NCBI GenBank assembly: GCA_038203695.1 | Contig: JBBRDQ010000002.1 | Location: 1-64,000 of the forward strand | DNA length: 64,000 nucleotides | Direction: 5' to 3' | Origin: M3007 sp038203695 | GTDB taxonomy: Bacteria > Bacteroidota > Bacteroidia > Chitinophagales > Saprospiraceae | In this document: positions 1 through 8,528 of the stretch, piece by piece | How the letters are laid out: each line of letters opens with the position of its first letter | Position numbering within the stretch: position 1 is the stretch's first letter | Notes under the pieces: model-generated | The model's input: only the letters and a program-made list of their open reading frames with translations | The model's database searches: none | Told to the model about the DNA's origin: nothing | Position numbers and translations under genes: made by a program

Positions 1-411
1 CAGGCTGCAGCCGAAGCCCGAAGAAGAGATGCCGAAAAACTAACTTCGGCCTTACACATCGGAGGGGCAAAGTTGCTTGGTGTAGAACCGGAGACGGCTT
101 TGGGGGCTTTTGCCTTGGGGATGGCCATTGATATGACGGTATCGACTGCTGGTGAAGATGTAGAATATGCGATCGTCGATTGGGATAATTGGACGAAATT
201 TTCCACGAACGAAGACTATACTTCCTATTTGTATCAACACGGCGTAAGCGTAGATGCACAGCGTCGGGCGTCGCCATTGGAAGGAACTTATTATTTTGCC
301 CTGCGAAGCGATAATTGGGTAGATGATATCAATGTGAATATTGATATCGAAGTGGTAACAGAAGTGCCGGTTTTTGAAATCGAATTATATTTAGAGCCGG
401 TAAGACCCTAA
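1..411 (+). CDS. Unidentified protein, C-terminal part
   Basis: The reading frame is open from the first base, so the start lies outside the window. The visible 136 residues begin with a charged alanine/arginine-rich helix (QAAAEARRRDAEKL), then a glycine/alanine-rich, mildly hydrophobic stretch, and end in a beta-strand-rich segment with a GTYYFALRSDNWVDD turn. That last part resembles the edge of a jelly-roll or GOLD/PPC-like domain of the kind that reads LxxGxYYLVxDN, but this likeness is weak. I do not recognise the family. The gene converges on the flavoprotein gene at 480-1700, and the two are separated only by a parS-like palindrome. Confidence 0.7.
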   Translation, partial: QAAAEARRRDAEKLTSALHIGGAKLLGVEPETALGAFALGMAIDMTVSTAGEDVEYAIVDWDNWTKFSTNEDYTSYLYQHGVSVDAQRRASPLEGTYYFALRSDNWVDDINVNIDIEVVTEVPVFEIELYLEPVRP

Positions 412-421
412 ACGCGCACGC

Positions 422-463
422 ATTTACCGCACAATGTTCCACGGGGAACATTGTGCGGTAAAT
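422..463. repeat. Palindrome with parS-like core (site 1)
   Basis: The 19-nt arms at 422-440 and 445-463 are perfectly complementary around a 4-nt centre. The central 16 bases at 435-450, TGTTCCACGGGGAACA, differ at one base from the ParB-binding parS sequence TGTTCCACGTGGAACA. The site lies between two convergent genes. There is no T-run on either side, so a plain intrinsic terminator is a poor explanation. It belongs with two further sites at 3025-3040 and 3399-3414. Confidence 0.6.
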
Positions 464-479
464 ACCAGGTTGCCTAGAA

Positions 480-1700
480 TCAGGTGCTAGGCTCTTTGGC
501 CATGGCTAATCCGGCCAGTCGCCCCCCCGTCCAGGCAGCCTGAAAATTAAACCCGCCGGTTATTGCGTCGACATTCAGGACTTCTCCGGCCAAGAATAAA
601 TGGGGAAGTATCCGACTGGAAAAATTTTTAAAATTGATCTCTTTTAGGTCTACGCCACCGGCAGTGACGAATTCTTCCTTGAAGGTGCTTTTCCCCGTGA
701 TTTGAAATCTGCCTGCAACTATCTGGCCCGTTAGATTTTGGATAGTTCCCTTATTTACATCAGCCCATCGTTCCGTTTCTATAATATTCACTGCCATGAC
801 CAGATGCTGCCAGAGGCGTTGCGGCATCCCAAACTGTGCATTGGCAAAAACTGTTTTCTTACCATGGGCTACTTTCATCACATTGAAAACCTCCAGAACT
901 TCTTTTTCTGTGCTGGATATCCAATTGACCAACAGTTCAAATTTATGATCAAGCGTATGCAAATCACGGGCTCCCCAGGCAGAAAGCCGCAGAATAGCCG
1001 GCCCACTCAGTCCCCAATGCGTGATTAGTAAGGGCCCTTCTGCCATAAGTTTTGTACCCGCTACTTGTACCCGCGCGTTGGCAACCGATAGACCTGACAA
1101 ATCTCGCAATCTTGCATCCTTCGTATTAAAGGTAAAAAGTGAAGGGACCGGGGAAATAATTGTATGCCCTGCCTTACTGAGTATTTCCCAGATACTTGTA
1201 CTGCTCCCAGTGGCAATCATTACTTTAGCACAGGAAAGCCCGGTAGATTGACCTGCCAGTTGTAGCTGCCATCCCTGCCCTACCTGCAATATTTGTTCTA
1301 CCCGAGTACTTGTCCGAATAGACACTTTTGCCTTTTGCGCTGCGTACAACAGACACTGCACGATACTTTCTGAGTTGTCGGTAACGGGAAACATCCGGCC
1401 ATCGGCCTCTTCTTTTAAGGCAACCCCACGTTGTGCAAACCATTCCACGGTATCCGCCGGGCCAAACTGCATAAATGGACCCAATAATTCCCGACTTCCC
1501 CGGGGATAATATTTAATGAGTTCTCTGGGATCAAAACAGGCATGGGTAACATTGCAACGACCCCCGCCACTAATGCGTACCTTTTCCAGCACGGATTTAC
1601 CGCGTTCAAATATAATTACTTCTGCGGCTGGGTTAGCCTCCGCACAAGTAATAGCGGCAAAAAATCCCGCAGCGCCACCGCCAATTATTACTATTTTCAT
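480..1700 (-). CDS. HI0933/BaiN-family FAD-dependent flavoprotein
   Basis: This is a 406-residue NAD(P)/FAD-dependent oxidoreductase of the HI0933-like group (YhiN, BaiN, 'aminoacetone oxidase family'). The N-terminus has the FAD-binding Rossmann motif GGGAAG at residues 7-12. It is followed by the family signature ISGGGRCNVTH near residue 43, and the C-terminal FAD-contact region reads AGEVLNVDAITGGFNFQAAW. The length is normal for the family. The physiological substrate is generally unknown; the named activities of some homologues should not be transferred. The gene is on the minus strand and diverges from the small lipoprotein gene at 1793. It appears monocistronic. Confidence 0.92.
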   Translation of the reverse strand: MKIVIIGGGAAGFFAAITCAEANPAAEVIIFERGKSVLEKVRISGGGRCNVTHACFDPRELIKYYPRGSRELLGPFMQFGPADTVEWFAQRGVALKEEADGRMFPVTDNSESIVQCLLYAAQKAKVSIRTSTRVEQILQVGQGWQLQLAGQSTGLSCAKVMIATGSSTSIWEILSKAGHTIISPVPSLFTFNTKDARLRDLSGLSVANARVQVAGTKLMAEGPLLITHWGLSGPAILRLSAWGARDLHTLDHKFELLVNWISSTEKEVLEVFNVMKVAHGKKTVFANAQFGMPQRLWQHLVMAVNIIETERWADVNKGTIQNLTGQIVAGRFQITGKSTFKEEFVTAGGVDLKEINFKNFSSRILPHLFLAGEVLNVDAITGGFNFQAAWTGGRLAGLAMAKEPST

Positions 1701-1792
1701 CGTGGTGCAAAATTAAAGAAATGCCTTTGCTCAAGCGTATAAACTTGCCACAAATCGCTCTACTTTTGCAAATGACAATAACACCTGAATCT

Positions 1793-2050
1793 ATGCGCCA
1801 CTGCTTCTTATGTACGATTTGCTGTAGCATGCTCCTGCTCGCTGCCTGCCAAAATTCGAATACACCCTTGGATGCTGACACACGGGAACGTATCGATTCC
1901 ATTTCAAATGCCCAAATTAAGGTAAGCCTAATCGAATTAGATAGTGTTTGTTTGGCCGCCCAAAAAACAACGCTTCCTTTATTAGTTGACTCGATTAAAA
2001 AAATTCGCCTTTTCGAAATAGAACAACAACTCAAAACTATTCCGAAATAA
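1793..2050 (+). CDS. Small predicted lipoprotein
   Basis: An 85-residue protein if translation starts at the ATG at 1793. The frame extends upstream to 1721, but that extension would overlap a -7 box (TACTTTTG, 1761-1768), so the inner start is preferred. The N-terminus MRHCFLCTICCSMLLLAACQ is a lipoprotein signal ending in the lipobox LAAC, which predicts an acylated Cys. The remainder is acidic and then basic, probably helical, with no recognised domain. It ends 23 bases before thrC and may be co-transcribed with it. Function unknown. Confidence 0.65.
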   Translation: MRHCFLCTICCSMLLLAACQNSNTPLDADTRERIDSISNAQIKVSLIELDSVCLAAQKTTLPLLVDSIKKIRLFEIEQQLKTIPK

Positions 2051-2073
2051 ATCTGGATACATCAAAACACACC

Positions 2074-3378
2074 ATGCAACTTTACAGCACGAACGACCCG
2101 ACCCTTCGAACCGATTTCAAAACTGCTATTTTCAAAGGGCTTCCTGACGACAATGGCCTTTACATGCCGGTTGATATACCTGCCCTACCGCAATCATTTC
2201 TGGAAAACTTGCCTAATTTTTCCTTTCAAGATATTGCTAAAACGATCTCCCGGCATTTACTGCATGATAGTATCGATCCGACCGATATCAATGCGATTAT
2301 TGAGCAAGCCCTTTATTTTCCCGCGCCGGTCGTATCCATTGATCCTGACACGTATGCACTGGAACTTTTCCATGGCCCATCCTTGGCGTTTAAAGATTTT
2401 GGCGCTCGATTTATGGCGGCAACTATGTCGCATTTTAATCAGAAAGAAAACCAAAACCTGGTTATCTTGGTAGCAACTTCCGGCGATACTGGTGGCGCTG
2501 TCGCTGCCGGATTTTTTCAAATTCCTGGTATTGAAGTGGTCATTTTATATCCATCGGGGAAAGTGAGCCCTTTGCAGGAAAAACAACTAACGACGCTTGG
2601 ACATAATATTGCCGCCCTAGAAATCAACGGCACTTTTGATGATTGCCAGGCACTGGTAAAAAAAGCGTTTCTGGATCGGGAAGTAACGAATAATATCCGC
2701 TTGAGTTCGGCGAACAGCATCAATATCTCCCGATTAATTCCACAGACCTTTTATTATTTTGAAGCCTATAAACAGGTACATCATCTTCACCGGCCGGTAG
2801 TTTTTGCCGTACCCTCCGGCAACTTCGGCAATCTCACTGCCGGGCTTTTTGCGCAGCGTATGGGCTTACCAATACATCATTTCATTGCTGCCACTAATCA
2901 AAACGATGTTGTGCCGGCTTATCTTCAGAATGGCACATATACTCCACGCCCTTCTACCCGCACGCTTTCCAATGCAATGGATGTAGGCAACCCTTCCAAT
3001 TTTGCCAGAATGTTAGATTTGTATAGTTCCACGTGGAACAATATGAAAGAAAACATTACCGGTTTTGCTTTTTCAGATGAGGAGACCGCAGCAATCATGC
3101 AGTCTGTAAAAAAAGATAATAACTATCTTTTAGATCCGCATGGCGCAGTTGGCTATCTTGCCTGGAAGGCCTGGAAAGAAAAAGACGATACAAACAGCAT
3201 CGGCATCATTCTTGAAACTGCACACCCAGCAAAGTTCTTGGAAGACGTTGAGCGAATCATCGGAACTAAGATCGAAATTCCGCAACGGTTAGCCGATCTA
3301 CAACATCAAACTAAAACGTCTGTTCCAATGGATAACGAGTATCAAGATTTCAAAACGTGGTTAATGAACAATTATTAA
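2074..3378 (+). CDS. thrC: Threonine synthase
   Basis: A 434-residue PLP-dependent enzyme that converts O-phospho-L-homoserine to L-threonine, the last step of threonine biosynthesis. The N-terminus (YSTNDP, then FKGLPDDNGLYMP) is characteristic. The PLP lysine is K107 in the motif SLAFKDFGARF, and the glycine-rich phosphate-binding loop is ATSGDTGGAV. VPSGNFGNLTAG follows in the second half. The length matches the fold-type II threonine synthases of the bacterial long class. The gene contains a parS core at 3025-3040 that encodes YSSTWNN, and it is followed directly by a 48-bp parS palindrome. Confidence 0.97.
   Translation: MQLYSTNDPTLRTDFKTAIFKGLPDDNGLYMPVDIPALPQSFLENLPNFSFQDIAKTISRHLLHDSIDPTDINAIIEQALYFPAPVVSIDPDTYALELFHGPSLAFKDFGARFMAATMSHFNQKENQNLVILVATSGDTGGAVAAGFFQIPGIEVVILYPSGKVSPLQEKQLTTLGHNIAALEINGTFDDCQALVKKAFLDREVTNNIRLSSANSINISRLIPQTFYYFEAYKQVHHLHRPVVFAVPSGNFGNLTAGLFAQRMGLPIHHFIAATNQNDVVPAYLQNGTYTPRPSTRTLSNAMDVGNPSNFARMLDLYSSTWNNMKENITGFAFSDEETAAIMQSVKKDNNYLLDPHGAVGYLAWKAWKEKDDTNSIGIILETAHPAKFLEDVERIIGTKIEIPQRLADLQHQTKTSVPMDNEYQDFKTWLMNNY
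3025..3040. promoter_or_regulatory. parS-like ParB site inside thrC (site 2)
   Basis: AGTTCCACGTGGAACA contains the exact 14-bp palindrome GTTCCACGTGGAAC, the form reported for Pseudomonas parS and one variant of the bacterial parS consensus TGTTTCACGTGAAACA. It is read as Tyr-Ser-Ser-Thr-Trp-Asn-Asn in threonine synthase. It lies about 370 bases upstream of the perfect site at 3399-3414. Confidence 0.7.
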
Positions 3379-3382
3379 TAGC

Positions 3383-3430
3383 AATACCATTTCAGTATTG
3401 TTCCACGTGGAACAATACTGAAATGGTATT
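3383..3430. repeat. 48-bp perfect palindrome centred on parS (site 3)
   Basis: The 24-nt arms at 3383-3406 and 3407-3430 are exact reverse complements with no spacer. The middle 16 bases, TGTTCCACGTGGAACA at 3399-3414, match a full parS site. It starts five bases after the thrC stop codon. No T-run follows either arm. The arm sequences outside the core are unrelated to those of the palindrome at 422-463, so only the ParB core is shared between the two. Confidence 0.75.
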
Positions 3431-4110
3431 ATACAATATGCCTAACTGCTGTATAAAGATGTCTTCCACATGGTACACTAAAAGTGAGGCAACTGACTTC
3501 ACCATACATACGCTTACCATTGAATAATTATTAAAAATCAACCGCTACTACATTGACAACAAACAATACAAATTGTATGCAATCTTATAAACATTATAAA
3601 TTTAAACACTTTATATATGCTTAACAAACAGCACCTTTCATTTTATGCCTGCGACGAATCAAGTGTTTAGAACTGTAGATTTCATCCACCGCATCCCACA
3701 AATTAAAGACCCAAGGTCATTACAAACCCATTCAATGCACGGGGGTATAGGATAACCCTTGCTTTATACCATCACAGTTCACACTCGACTATAGCGTTGA
3801 AAAAGTGAACAACCAAGCCCCGGTTTAAACCAACAATGGTGTGGAGAATATAGCTAATCGGTTGATTACAAGAGTGTACCAATGTGTGTAAAGCGGGTAA
3901 CTTTTCTTGGTGAAGAAAAAATTATCTCCAGTTACGCGGTTCCCAACAAGCTAACACTCCTTATGATGGGCACTGATTTTTAATTTAAAATCTATTTAAT
4001 TAAACACCATTAAAAAGAAAGTTAGTAAATGTGCAAATATAGGTTCCATACATTTGTTTCATGTTTTGAAAGGCTGCTTTCAAACTATAAATCAAAAAAA
4101 CTCAGCAAGT
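3431..4110. other. AT-rich intergenic region, mostly non-coding
   Basis: About 680 bases between the parS palindrome and ctaA without an intact gene. It is richer in A/T than its surroundings, with runs such as TTTAATTTAAAATC, and contains a possible decayed transposase start (3645-3755). A short imperfect palindrome ATACAA-A-TTGTAT lies near 3567. No DnaA-box cluster, tRNA or convincing promoter was found. Confidence 0.5.
3645..3755 (+). pseudogene. Possible ISAs1-type transposase N-terminal remnant
   Basis: A 36-codon frame contains FIHRIPQIKDPRS, then a THSM stretch. This resembles the conserved N-terminal part of ISAs1/H-repeat transposases (F..IPDPR....HPL..IL). After the stop at 3753, a different frame reads ITLALY, which would continue the family pattern, so one or more frameshifts are likely. 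Nothing further of the transposase is visible. The match is short and was judged by eye. Confidence 0.3.
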
Positions 4111-5199
4111 ATGTTCAAATATGTAACCGACGCTCAAGTACCGCGCGCCGTAAAATGGTGGCTGGTCACCGGACTGGTGATGATCTTCCTGCAAATTTTC
4201 ATCGGCGGCGTAACGCGGCTCACCGGAAGTGGATTAAGCATTACCAAATGGGAAATCGTGACCGGCGCATTACCGCCATTAAACGAACCGGAATGGCAAG
4301 TGCAATTTGAATTGTATCAGCAAACGCCGCAGTATCAAAAGATCAACCAGGGAATGTCGCTGGATGCGTTCAAGTTTATTTTTTTCTGGGAATACTTTCA
4401 TCGGCTTTGGGCCCGGTTGATGTTTTTTGTTTTCGTTGTACCATTCGGGTGGTTTCTTTGGCGGGGTATGTTGTCGCGCCGGTTATTACCTAAATTGTTG
4501 ACAGTGGTAGGGTTAGCCGGTCTTGAAGGTTTCTTCGGATGGATTATGGTAGCCAGCGGGCTGCGGGAGCGCCCATGGGTTAATGCGTATAACCTCACCT
4601 TGCACCTCACGATGGGTATGGTCATATTCAGTTATCTGTTGTGGACTATTTTTGTGGCCTATCGCCCGGAGCCCTCCGCACCTGCCAACCAACCGATGCG
4701 ACGTTTTGCCCGTGGTCTGTTATTCCTTTCATACATACAGATCGCTTTGGGCGCCATGATGTCCGGTACTAAAGCAGGTCTGGTCTATCCTACCTGGCCA
4801 TCTATGCACGGTACTTATTTTCCGGATATACTTTTTGATGCCTCCATGTGGTCGACCGGGAGTATGATCCATTACGACAGCAATCCTTTCATGGCTACCC
4901 TGATTCAATTTTTGCATCGGAATACCGCATATGTGCTGACGGCGTTGGTCATTTACTTTGTCTGGAAAATTTCTCAAAAACAAATTACATCCGCCTTGCG
5001 TTTGGGAAACCGTTTATTGCTGGCTGCCTTGGCGCTGCAAATTGTATTGGGCATCGTTACACTTATCAGTTGCAATGGTAAAATTCCAGTTGATCTGGGC
5101 GTAGCACACCAGTCTGGCGCAGTAGTATTGTTGAGCGCAGTATTATTTGTTAATTATCAATTTTCAAAAAAGCATACTGTCAACGCGTTATCCAACTAA
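4111..5199 (+). CDS. ctaA: Heme A synthase, COX15/CtaA family
   Basis: A 362-residue polytopic membrane protein of the COX15/CtaA family, which oxidises the C8 methyl of heme O to make heme A for cytochrome oxidase. The start at 4111 (MFKYVTDAQVPRAVKWW) is preferred over the upstream frame start because the family begins just before the first membrane helix. The conserved GGVTRLTGSGLSITKWE motif at about residues 32-48 is diagnostic, and HRLWARLM, HLTMGM, HRNTAY and AHQSGA supply the heme-ligand histidines. Eight hydrophobic segments are visible. The gene stands alone behind the parS gap, with no other oxidase gene nearby. Confidence 0.95.
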   Translation: MFKYVTDAQVPRAVKWWLVTGLVMIFLQIFIGGVTRLTGSGLSITKWEIVTGALPPLNEPEWQVQFELYQQTPQYQKINQGMSLDAFKFIFFWEYFHRLWARLMFFVFVVPFGWFLWRGMLSRRLLPKLLTVVGLAGLEGFFGWIMVASGLRERPWVNAYNLTLHLTMGMVIFSYLLWTIFVAYRPEPSAPANQPMRRFARGLLFLSYIQIALGAMMSGTKAGLVYPTWPSMHGTYFPDILFDASMWSTGSMIHYDSNPFMATLIQFLHRNTAYVLTALVIYFVWKISQKQITSALRLGNRLLLAALALQIVLGIVTLISCNGKIPVDLGVAHQSGAVVLLSAVLFVNYQFSKKHTVNALSN

Positions 5200-5277
5200 T
5201 GCCGGATTAGGTCTGGTTTTTTCAAACGAAGTTCGTTTTTTTTCCTACTTTTGCCAATCGCAACCTAAATCAAAAGA

Positions 5278-6060
5278 ATGACCGCTGCAATAATTAAAGA
5301 AGAAAATGGATTTAAGTACGTCGAATCGGGCACGCCAGGTGAAACACTGATGCTTTTACATGGTCTATTTGGCGCATTGAGCAATTTTCAGGACATCATT
5401 AAACGTTTTTCGGGTACCTATAATGTTGTTGTACCTATTCTGCCAATTTACGAACTGCCAATTTTTGAAGTTTCGGTAACCGGCCTGGTCGACTCGGTGA
5501 TCAAATTTGTCGCGTACAAGGGATATGATAAAGTGCATATCCTGGGCAATTCATTGGGTGGACATGTGGGTATTTTATTTGCCCTGGCCCAACCCGATAA
5601 GATTGCATCCATTACATTGACTGGGAGCTCCGGATTATTCGAAAGTGCATTCGGAAGCACCTTTCCACGTCGGGGCGATTACGAATACATTCGCGAAAAA
5701 ACGGCCGCTACTTTTTACGACCCTACTGTCGCGTCCAAAGAATTGGTGGACGAGGTATTCAGTATTGTCAATGACCGGAATAAGGCCATTCGTGTCGTGG
5801 CCACTTCAAAATCTGCGGTCCGCCATAACCTCGGTGATAAGTTAAAAAATATCAAGGCACCCACGTTATTGATCTGGGGAAAACAGGATGCCGTAACCCC
5901 GCCTTTTGTCGGTGAAAAATTTCATGAGTTAATCGAGAATTCCCAACTCTTTTTTCTGGATCATTGTGGTCACGCACCGATGATGGAAAAGCCGGAAGAG
6001 TTTAATGAAATACTGGACGCATTCTTAAAGGAGGTTTCGTCTAAAAAAGCAATTGCGTAA
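5278..6060 (+). CDS. Alpha/beta-fold hydrolase
   Basis: A 260-residue alpha/beta hydrolase with the oxyanion HG motif (LLHGLFG, residues 27-33), nucleophile elbow GNSLGG with Ser92, acid in WGKQDAVTP and catalytic His in DHCGHAPMMEKPEEFN. The motifs fit the broad epoxide-hydrolase/C-C-hydrolase-like group, but the substrate cannot be named. There is no signal peptide, so it is probably cytoplasmic. A TACTTTTG -7 box at 5246-5253 lies 25 bases before the ATG, and a strong terminator follows, so it is probably transcribed alone. Confidence 0.88.
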   Translation: MTAAIIKEENGFKYVESGTPGETLMLLHGLFGALSNFQDIIKRFSGTYNVVVPILPIYELPIFEVSVTGLVDSVIKFVAYKGYDKVHILGNSLGGHVGILFALAQPDKIASITLTGSSGLFESAFGSTFPRRGDYEYIREKTAATFYDPTVASKELVDEVFSIVNDRNKAIRVVATSKSAVRHNLGDKLKNIKAPTLLIWGKQDAVTPPFVGEKFHELIENSQLFFLDHCGHAPMMEKPEEFNEILDAFLKEVSSKKAIA

Positions 6061-6099
6061 AAAGCGCCCCGTTGGTATTTTCCGGCGGGGCGCTTTTTT
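6059..6099 (+). terminator. Intrinsic terminator
   Basis: The stem pairs AAAAAGCGCCCCG with CGGGGCGCTTTTTT around a loop of about 14 bases, overlapping the stop codon of the hydrolase gene. The G+C-rich core and T-run make it a typical intrinsic terminator. Confidence 0.85.
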
Positions 6100-6227
6100 G
6101 TGCGCACAAAAGTTAAGCATTACAAAACAGCGCACGGAAAGGCGATCGCAATCGACGCTTTTTTCGAACTTTGCAACCGCTGTTTTTTTATAGCGATATT
6201 TTCCAATCGGTTAAGATTTTCAATACA

Positions 6228-6944
6228 ATGACGGGCAAACTTAAATATAAACGCATACTGCTTAAACTCTCTGGCGAAAGCCTGATGGGTAAGCAAAAAT
6301 TTGGGATCACGGCAGAAATGTTACAACATTATGCGCATCAAATCAAGGAGTTACAGGAGATGGGTGCCGAAGTGGCAGTCGTGATCGGTGGCGGAAATAT
6401 TTTTCGCGGTATCCAAGCCGACGGTACGGGTATCGAAGATGTTACGGGTGATTATATGGGTATGCTGGCTACAGTTATCAACGGCCTCGCGCTACAAAGT
6501 GCCCTTGAAAGTATCGGTGTTTATACGCGACTGATGACTGCGTTGAAAATGGAAAACGTCGCTGAACCCTATATCCGGCGACGGGCGATTCGACACCTGG
6601 AAAAAAAACGGGTTGTTATCTGTGCCGCAGGAACCGGCAATCCATATTTTACTACGGATAGTGCCGCTGCCTTGCGGGCCAATGAAATTAAGGCCGACGT
6701 CATCTTAAAAGGCACGCGCGTAGATGGAATTTACACGGCCGACCCGGAAAAAGATCCATTGGCAGTAAAGTTTGACAAACTCACCTTCGCCAAAGTAATT
6801 AGCATGGGCTTAGAAGTGATGGACATGACAGCCTTTACGCTGTGCCAGGAAAATAATATGCCGATCATTGTTTTTGATATCAATCAACCCGATAATCTTC
6901 GCCGCATTGTGTTGGGTGAATCGGTCGGAACGTACGTTGGCTAA
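6228..6944 (+). CDS. pyrH: UMP kinase
   Basis: A 238-residue UMP kinase of the amino-acid-kinase fold, which phosphorylates UMP to UDP. The start at 6228 (MTGKLKYKRILLKLSGESLMG) gives the usual length; the frame opens earlier at 6171, but that extension has no family counterpart. Diagnostic features are KLSGESL, the glycine-rich VVIGGGNIFRG, and GTGNPYFTTDSAAALRA. It ends three bases before the xth ATG, which suggests a two-gene operon. Confidence 0.97.
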   Translation: MTGKLKYKRILLKLSGESLMGKQKFGITAEMLQHYAHQIKELQEMGAEVAVVIGGGNIFRGIQADGTGIEDVTGDYMGMLATVINGLALQSALESIGVYTRLMTALKMENVAEPYIRRRAIRHLEKKRVVICAAGTGNPYFTTDSAAALRANEIKADVILKGTRVDGIYTADPEKDPLAVKFDKLTFAKVISMGLEVMDMTAFTLCQENNMPIIVFDINQPDNLRRIVLGESVGTYVG

Positions 6945-6947
6945 ATT

Positions 6948-7715
6948 ATGACCTCCATTATTTCATACAATCTAAACGGTATCCGTTCCGCAATTTCGAA
7001 AGGACTGTGGCAATGGATCGCCGTCGAGCAACCTGATATTTTATGCGTACAGGAAATCAAGGCAAATGCCAGCGATGTTGGGCTGCTTGAATTGGAAGCG
7101 ATGGGGTACCATAGTATCCTGCATTCTGCTGAAAAAAAGGGCTATAGTGGGGTAGCGACGTTTTCTAAAATCGCACCGGACAAAATTGTGATCGGTTGCG
7201 GTATCGAAAAATATGATCGCGAAGGCCGGATACTACGCACCGATTATGGCGACTGGACCCTGCTCAATTGTTATTTTCCTTCCGGTACAACTGGGGATGC
7301 ACGCCAAACTTTCAAAATGGAATTTTTGGAAGATTTTTTGGTCTGGGTTGAAAACCTGAAAAAAGAGCGTCCCAATCTGATTGTATTAGGCGATTATAAT
7401 ATAGCACACCAGGAGATCGATATCCACGATCCAAAAGGCAATAAAAACAGCAGCGGTTTTTTACCGGACGAACGTGCTTGGATGACTCGATGGCTGGAAA
7501 GTGGCTTTACGGACGCATTCCGATATAAAAACCCCGAACTGGTGGAGTACAGCTGGTGGAGTTTTAGAGCGGGTGCGCGTGGTAATAATAAAGGCTGGCG
7601 CATTGATTATCAATCTGTTAGTGAAGAGATGCGCGAAAAGATAATTAGCGTTCGTCAAATGATGGACGTGGTACATTCCGATCATTGTCCCGTCCGGCTG
7701 CAAATTGATTTGTAG
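6948..7715 (+). CDS. xth: Exodeoxyribonuclease III family AP endonuclease
   Basis: A 255-residue EEP-fold exonuclease III/AP endonuclease for base-excision repair. Visible catalytic motifs are YNLNGIRSA at the N-terminus, the metal-binding Glu in CVQEIKA, LGDYNIAH, WRIDYQ, and the terminal SDHCPV. The length is normal. It follows pyrH with a three-base gap and so is probably co-transcribed, an unusual pairing without obvious functional logic. Confidence 0.95.
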   Translation: MTSIISYNLNGIRSAISKGLWQWIAVEQPDILCVQEIKANASDVGLLELEAMGYHSILHSAEKKGYSGVATFSKIAPDKIVIGCGIEKYDREGRILRTDYGDWTLLNCYFPSGTTGDARQTFKMEFLEDFLVWVENLKKERPNLIVLGDYNIAHQEIDIHDPKGNKNSSGFLPDERAWMTRWLESGFTDAFRYKNPELVEYSWWSFRAGARGNNKGWRIDYQSVSEEMREKIISVRQMMDVVHSDHCPVRLQIDL

Positions 7716-7804
7716 CAATTTTTACAACCAAACGCTTGTAAAAATCGTTTCAGTCGACACTTAGATGTTTAGCATCTACCATATATGCCTAATTTGCAGC
7801 ACTT

Positions 7805-8437
7805 ATGTCGTCTTATCTACCCCTCTTCCCACTTAATATCGTCGCCTACCCTGGCGAAAAGGTGAACCTGCATATTTTTGAGCCGCGCTACCGTGATCTG
7901 ATTGCTGATTGCCTGGCTGAAAATACGCCTTTTGGCATTCCAACGGTTTTAGACAATGCATTGAAGGGCTACGGAACCGAAATGGAAGTAACCGAAATTG
8001 TGACCCGTTACGATGATGGAAGTTTAGATATCCGTACACGTGGCCTTCGGGTTTTTCGAATCCTGGATTTTGAGAATCCGATGCCCGATAAATTATATGC
8101 AGGTGGCTCTGTAGAAATATACCCTACTCCGGACGAAGCGCCGGGAGTCCGCGCCGAACTCATTGAAGTGATTGCACAACTATATAAGATCTTGAATGCA
8201 CCGCTCAAGTTCGATCCCGATTTACCGCAACCTTATTCTTATCAGGTAGCACATGGTATCGGGCTTTCGACAGAGGATGAGTATGAGTTATTAACCCTGG
8301 AGACCGAATTTGAACGGCAGGAATATTTGCTGACCCATTTGAGTCAGGCACTGCCGGTTATTGAAAACATGGAGCGCACCAAAGAGCGTATTCGCATGAA
8401 CGGGCATTTTCGGGAGTTCGGAGCTTTGGATTTGTAA
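7805..8437 (+). CDS. Lon N-terminal (substrate-binding) domain protein
   Basis: A 210-residue stand-alone LON substrate-binding domain protein. The opening LPLFPLNIVAYPGEKVNLHIFEPRY is the family signature, and no AAA+ ATPase or protease domain follows, so it is not Lon protease. Stand-alone members are common in Bacteroidota and their role is unknown; binding of unfolded protein is only inferred. Confidence 0.9.
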   Translation: MSSYLPLFPLNIVAYPGEKVNLHIFEPRYRDLIADCLAENTPFGIPTVLDNALKGYGTEMEVTEIVTRYDDGSLDIRTRGLRVFRILDFENPMPDKLYAGGSVEIYPTPDEAPGVRAELIEVIAQLYKILNAPLKFDPDLPQPYSYQVAHGIGLSTEDEYELLTLETEFERQEYLLTHLSQALPVIENMERTKERIRMNGHFREFGALDL

Positions 8438-8528
8438 TTTTTCTATTGCTCATTTACCCTTAAATAATGCTGTACAAAGTAGTAAAAATACCGCAGCATA
8501 CCCCATTTTTGACGCAAACTTTCTTCGT

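Noticed and set aside
422..463. Palindrome as an ordinary intrinsic terminator
   Set aside because: No T-run on either strand, and the centre is parS-like; kept as a parS candidate.
3840..3893. Two DnaA-box-like 9-mers (minus-strand TTCTCCACA and CTTTACACA) in the gap after the parS sites, suggesting oriC
   Set aside because: Each has one mismatch and roughly one such match is expected by chance in this length; no cluster or DNA-unwinding repeats were seen.
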